Shown: piece by piece, positions 60,904 to 64,000 of the stretch
Layout: each line of letters opens with the position of its first letter
Numbering within the stretch: the first letter of the stretch is position 1
From: Bacteroidales bacterium
GTDB lineage: Bacteria > Bacteroidota > Bacteroidia > Bacteroidales > UBA932
NCBI GenBank assembly: GCA_017617715.1
Contig: JAFZVQ010000016.1
Span: forward strand, 1 to 64,000
Reading direction: 5' to 3'
Length of the DNA: 64,000 nt
Notes under the pieces: generated by a model
The model's input: the letters and a program-made list of their open reading frames with translations, nothing else
Databases searched by the model: none
What the model was told of the DNA's origin: nothing
Position numbers and translations under genes: made by a program

Positions 60904-63900
60904 TTAGAAATTGAGACTGACTGAGCCGCCGAACTGGGCGGTGGATGGCATCTGAAGGATTTCGAATCCAGGGATGACGGCGCTGCCGCGCATGGTCACG
61001 CCCTCGGGATCCCATCCCGGGAAGTTGGTCCAGCACCAGAGGTTGTTGCCGAATGCGGAGAAGGTGACGCCGCTGAGGAACTTGGTCTTCGCCAGCAGCT
61101 TCTTGGGAAGGGAGTATTCGATACGCACCTCGCGGAGCTTCAGGAACTGCGTGCTCACGAAGTTAGCCTCGCCGTTGGTCTGCTCGTACTTGTTGTGGTA
61201 GTAGGTGGCGATGTTCTCCCTCGGGATTGCGTCGGTGTTGATGATGTAGTTGCCGTCTTCAGTCTGCCGGACGCCGAGCGGCACGAGGCCGCCTTCGCGT
61301 CCGTCGAGGGTGGCGATGCCCTTGCCGCGGTAGTTCATCACCCAGTTGGTGTAGGAGAACACGTGGCCGCCCACCTGGCCGTCGAAGCCGATGTAGAAAC
61401 TGAGGTCCTTCCACTTGAGGGTGGTGTTGAAGCCGCCCTTCCAGAGAGGGGCCGCCTCGCCGAGATACTGGAGCTCGGTGCCGGTCTGGGGCACGTTCTG
61501 CTTGTCGAGCACCAGCAGTCCGGAAGCGTCGACCATCTTGCCGTCGGCGGTGATGGCGGTGGAGCCTTCCGGAGCGCGGACGTAGCCCTTGCCGTACATG
61601 GAGGTGAGGCTGCCGCCTTCGTAGGCTATCATGTAGGCATGGGTGCTGTAGGACGCTATGATCCAGGAATCTATGCCCTCGCCGAGCGAGACCACGGTGT
61701 TCTTGTTCATGGTGTAGTTGGCCGCCACCTTCCACTGGAGGTCACGGGTCTTGACGAGCGTACCGCCCAGTGTGACCTCGACACCGCGGTTGCGGATGGA
61801 ACCGGCGTTGACGTACATGTAATTCACGCCGTTGGCGTAGGAAACCGGCATCTGGGAGATGAGGTCGCGAGTCACGGAATCGTAGTAGGCGGCGTCGAAG
61901 GAGAGGCGGTTCTTGAACATGCGGAGCTCAAGGCCGACCTCCCAGGAGCTCACGATCTCGGGACGGAGGTTGGTGTTGGATTTCGCCGACTGGATCTGCA
62001 CCGTGCCGGGAAAGCCGGTGGCCTGCAGGTAGTCGGCCACGCGGTAGGGAGCGGTGTCGTTGCCCACCTGAGCCCAGGAGGCACGCACCTTCATCAGGTT
62101 GATGAGGCCGCCCGCCCTGCCGAACTCGAAGAGGTCGTTGAGAGCCACGCTTCCGGACACGGACGGGTAGAAGAAGGAACGGTTGGATGCGGGAAGGGTG
62201 CTGGACCAGTCGTTACGGCCGGTGATATCGAGGAACACCGCGTTCTTCCAGGCGAAGGAGAGCATTCCGTAGAGCGAATTGGTCTGGCGCTCATAGGAGT
62301 TGTTGCTGGTCTTGGGCTCGTAGGCCGCGTTGACCAGGGAATAGACTCCGGGGATTTTCAGGGTGCTGGCCACCTGGGTGTGGTTGCTGTAGTCGCGCCA
62401 GAGTATGCTGCCGCCGAAGTTGCCGGTGAAATCGAAGTCGCTTCCGAAATGGGTGTTATACTTCAGGAGGAAGTCGCCGGAGTACTGCCTGGAGTTGATG
62501 TCCTGCTCGCGGTACCAGCCTTCGGGCTTGGCCTGGGTGGACGTGGCCTGGCGCTGGGTGCGGAACTCGGAAGTGATGTCCAGGCCGCCGCGCACGGTGA
62601 GCACGAGGCCCTTGAGAAGGTCGGCGTTGAAAGCCACGTTGCCGTACATACGGTCGCGCACCTGGTTGTTGATACACTCGTTGGCAAGGAAGTAGGCGTT
62701 GTTCTTGCCGCCGGTCAGGGATGCGTCCTGCTGGAAGGCTGCAGGGTCTTTCCAGTAATTGGACGCCCAGTCCATGTCGATGTTGGGGGCGTAGCACCAG
62801 AGACTGTACATGATGGCGGTGGAGCCGTAGCCGGAGGAGGTGGGGATGTTGTCCCTCTTGAGGCTGCGGTAGTTGACCGACGTGTCCATCTTGAGCCACT
62901 TGGCAAGCTGGCTGCCCGTGCGCACCGAGATGAAGTTGGTCATGCTCGGGGAGTTGGGCACTATGCCGGAGGACGTGTTGTTGGTGAAGCTCACGCGGAC
63001 GCTGTTGTCCTTGCCTATCTTGCCCGACATCACTATGGAGTTGGAGAAGGTCTTGCCTGTCTCGAAATAGTCCTTGAACCAGTCGCCGTAGCTGGTGAAG
63101 GGGGTGGCGTCGCGCACGAAGTCGCCGAGCTCGTTGATGTGGCCGCCTATCAGCTTGTCGGCGTTGTAGTACTGGTAGTACGGGGTGCCGTCCATCTTGG
63201 GGCCCCAGGACTCGAGGGTCGTGGTGGTGGAATAGTCGGGACGGGGATTGAGGCCGGCCACGTCGTCGCCTTCGCCGGAAATGAGGTAGTAGTAGTAATC
63301 CAGGCCGGCGGAACCCTGGCCGTAGGTGTACTGCAGGTCGGGGGAACTCAGCAGCACGTCCGCGGCGAAGCTGGACTTGTAGCTCACGCTGAACACGGCG
63401 TCCTGGCTTTCGGCCGACTTGGTGGTGATGATGATGGCGCCGTTGGCGGCCTGGGAGCCGTAGAGGGCGGTTGCGGCCGCGCCCTTGAGCACGGTCACGC
63501 TCTCGATGTTCTCCGGGTCGATGTCGGCGATGCCGTTGCCGTAGTCGATGGCGAAGGAGCCGCCCTCGCCGCCGGCGTCGGACTTGGTGGCGGTGTTGTA
63601 CATCGGGATGCCGTCCACCACGAAGAGGGCCGTGTTGTTCTCAAGGCTGGCGGAGGATTCGCCACGCACCGTCACGCGCATGGAGCCCTCGGGGCCGCTG
63701 CTGCGGTCGATGTTGAGGCCTGCCACCTGGCCGGAGATGCCGTTGAGCCAGTTGCCGGTGGTGGCGGAGTTGGAGAACTTGTCGCCTTCCACCTTCTGGG
63801 CGGAGTAGCCGATGGCTTTCTCGTCCCTCTTGATGCCGAGGGCGGTCACGACTGCGTTCTGGAGCATTTCAGCCTCGTCCTTGAGGACCACCCGCTTCAT

Positions 63901-64000
63901 TTGGGCGGAGGATGCCTTCAGGATGAGCGTTTCATAGCCGAGGCAGGCGAAGTTGATGTCGTCGTCGGGCTTGGCGGTGATTGCATAGGAGCCGTCGGCA
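60904..64000 (-). CDS. SusC/RagA-family TonB-dependent transporter, partial (cut by window edge)
   Basis: About 1032 residues are visible; the start and signal peptide lie beyond base 64000. The frame is open to the window end, with the C-terminal part of a carboxypeptidase-regulatory-like domain (DGSYAITAKPDDDI...LGYETLILKA) just before the segment ALGIKRDEKAIGYSAQKVEG. Methionine 63900 is therefore not the start. The plug shows GNWLNGISGQVAGLNIDRSSG, VTVRGESS and LFVVDGIPMYN. The C-terminus PSTAQFGGSVSLNF is typical of the SusC barrel. It is the first visible gene of the second operon. Confidence 0.93.
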   Translation of the reverse strand, partial: ADGSYAITAKPDDDINFACLGYETLILKASSAQMKRVVLKDEAEMLQNAVVTALGIKRDEKAIGYSAQKVEGDKFSNSATTGNWLNGISGQVAGLNIDRSSGPEGSMRVTVRGESSASLENNTALFVVDGIPMYNTATKSDAGGEGGSFAIDYGNGIADIDPENIESVTVLKGAAATALYGSQAANGAIIITTKSAESQDAVFSVSYKSSFAADVLLSSPDLQYTYGQGSAGLDYYYYLISGEGDDVAGLNPRPDYSTTTTLESWGPKMDGTPYYQYYNADKLIGGHINELGDFVRDATPFTSYGDWFKDYFETGKTFSNSIVMSGKIGKDNSVRVSFTNNTSSGIVPNSPSMTNFISVRTGSQLAKWLKMDTSVNYRSLKRDNIPTSSGYGSTAIMYSLWCYAPNIDMDWASNYWKDPAAFQQDASLTGGKNNAYFLANECINNQVRDRMYGNVAFNADLLKGLVLTVRGGLDITSEFRTQRQATSTQAKPEGWYREQDINSRQYSGDFLLKYNTHFGSDFDFTGNFGGSILWRDYSNHTQVASTLKIPGVYSLVNAAYEPKTSNNSYERQTNSLYGMLSFAWKNAVFLDITGRNDWSSTLPASNRSFFYPSVSGSVALNDLFEFGRAGGLINLMKVRASWAQVGNDTAPYRVADYLQATGFPGTVQIQSAKSNTNLRPEIVSSWEVGLELRMFKNRLSFDAAYYDSVTRDLISQMPVSYANGVNYMYVNAGSIRNRGVEVTLGGTLVKTRDLQWKVAANYTMNKNTVVSLGEGIDSWIIASYSTHAYMIAYEGGSLTSMYGKGYVRAPEGSTAITADGKMVDASGLLVLDKQNVPQTGTELQYLGEAAPLWKGGFNTTLKWKDLSFYIGFDGQVGGHVFSYTNWVMNYRGKGIATLDGREGGLVPLGVRQTEDGNYIINTDAIPRENIATYYHNKYEQTNGEANFVSTQFLKLREVRIEYSLPKKLLAKTKFLSGVTFSAFGNNLWCWTNFPGWDPEGVTMRGSAVIPGFEILQMPSTAQFGGSVSLNF

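Noticed and set aside
60890..61036. N-terminal extension of the second SusD to 61036
   Set aside because: It overlaps the SusC-type gene; the start at 60889 has a Shine-Dalgarno-like site and a proper lipoprotein signal.

Overview
The window is from a GC-rich member of the Bacteroidales. The evidence is: two SusC/SusD pairs; many lipoproteins with fimbrillin-like, BACON or BT_3987-like N-terminal domains; promoters of the form TTTG-N20-TAnnTTTG; and an arginine cluster of the Bacteroides type. A Rikenellaceae-like or uncultured gut lineage would fit the base composition, but the species cannot be fixed from sequence alone. No tRNA, rRNA, CRISPR array or complete insertion sequence was seen.

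Layout. (1) 1-2.3 kb, minus strand: a GNAT acyltransferase, argG and a cut-off argC. (2) 2.4-14.6 kb: a pectin-type degradation region. On the minus strand are GH78 rhamnosidase, a GH28-esterase fusion and GH3. On the plus strand are a second, atypical GH28, a heparinase II/III-like lyase and a secreted VOC-fold lipoprotein. A DUF1016/YhcG-type nuclease sits between the two groups. (3) 14.6-19.7 kb: an island of small minus-strand genes: a YefM/YoeB-like pair with an extended toxin, an N-terminally truncated Rpn-type nuclease, an orphan antitoxin, a HEPN/MNT pair and an orphan MNT. Five copies of an exactly 110-bp, palindrome-ended element separate them. Nearly every gene is followed by a terminator plus one copy, which looks like a cassette array. 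(4) 19.7-43.5 kb, minus strand: SusC, SusD and seven further large secreted proteins. Most have a fimbrillin-like or BT_3987-like domain followed by a long GLUG-repeat beta-helix. Some end in an enzyme: two phosphodiester-glycosidase domains and one SGNH hydrolase. The last gene (19685-23551) has its own promoter. (5) 43.6-44.8 kb, plus strand: a secreted metallophosphoesterase, divergent from SusC. (6) 45.0-64.0 kb, minus strand: a second SusC(partial)/SusD operon with a BACON-GLUG lipoprotein, three large metallophosphoesterases (one GLUG-fused, one fimbrillin-fused), a fimbrillin-GLUG lipoprotein and a short fimbrillin-like lipoprotein.

How the genes may work together. Each SusCD locus could bind a ligand with surface beta-helix lipoproteins, cut phosphodiester, ester and phosphate groups at the surface, and import the product through SusC/D. 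The recurring phospho-chemistry (phosphodiester glycosidase, metallophosphoesterase) suggests a phosphorylated glycan or similar polymer. The substrate is inferred, not shown. Five very short ORFs of 42-52 codons, with a Y-x-(S/A)P-like start and mostly acidic tails, sit directly before fimbrillin-domain lipoprotein genes. They would probably be missed by automatic annotation. They, the 110-bp elements and the phospho-hydrolase SusCD loci are the most promising undescribed features.
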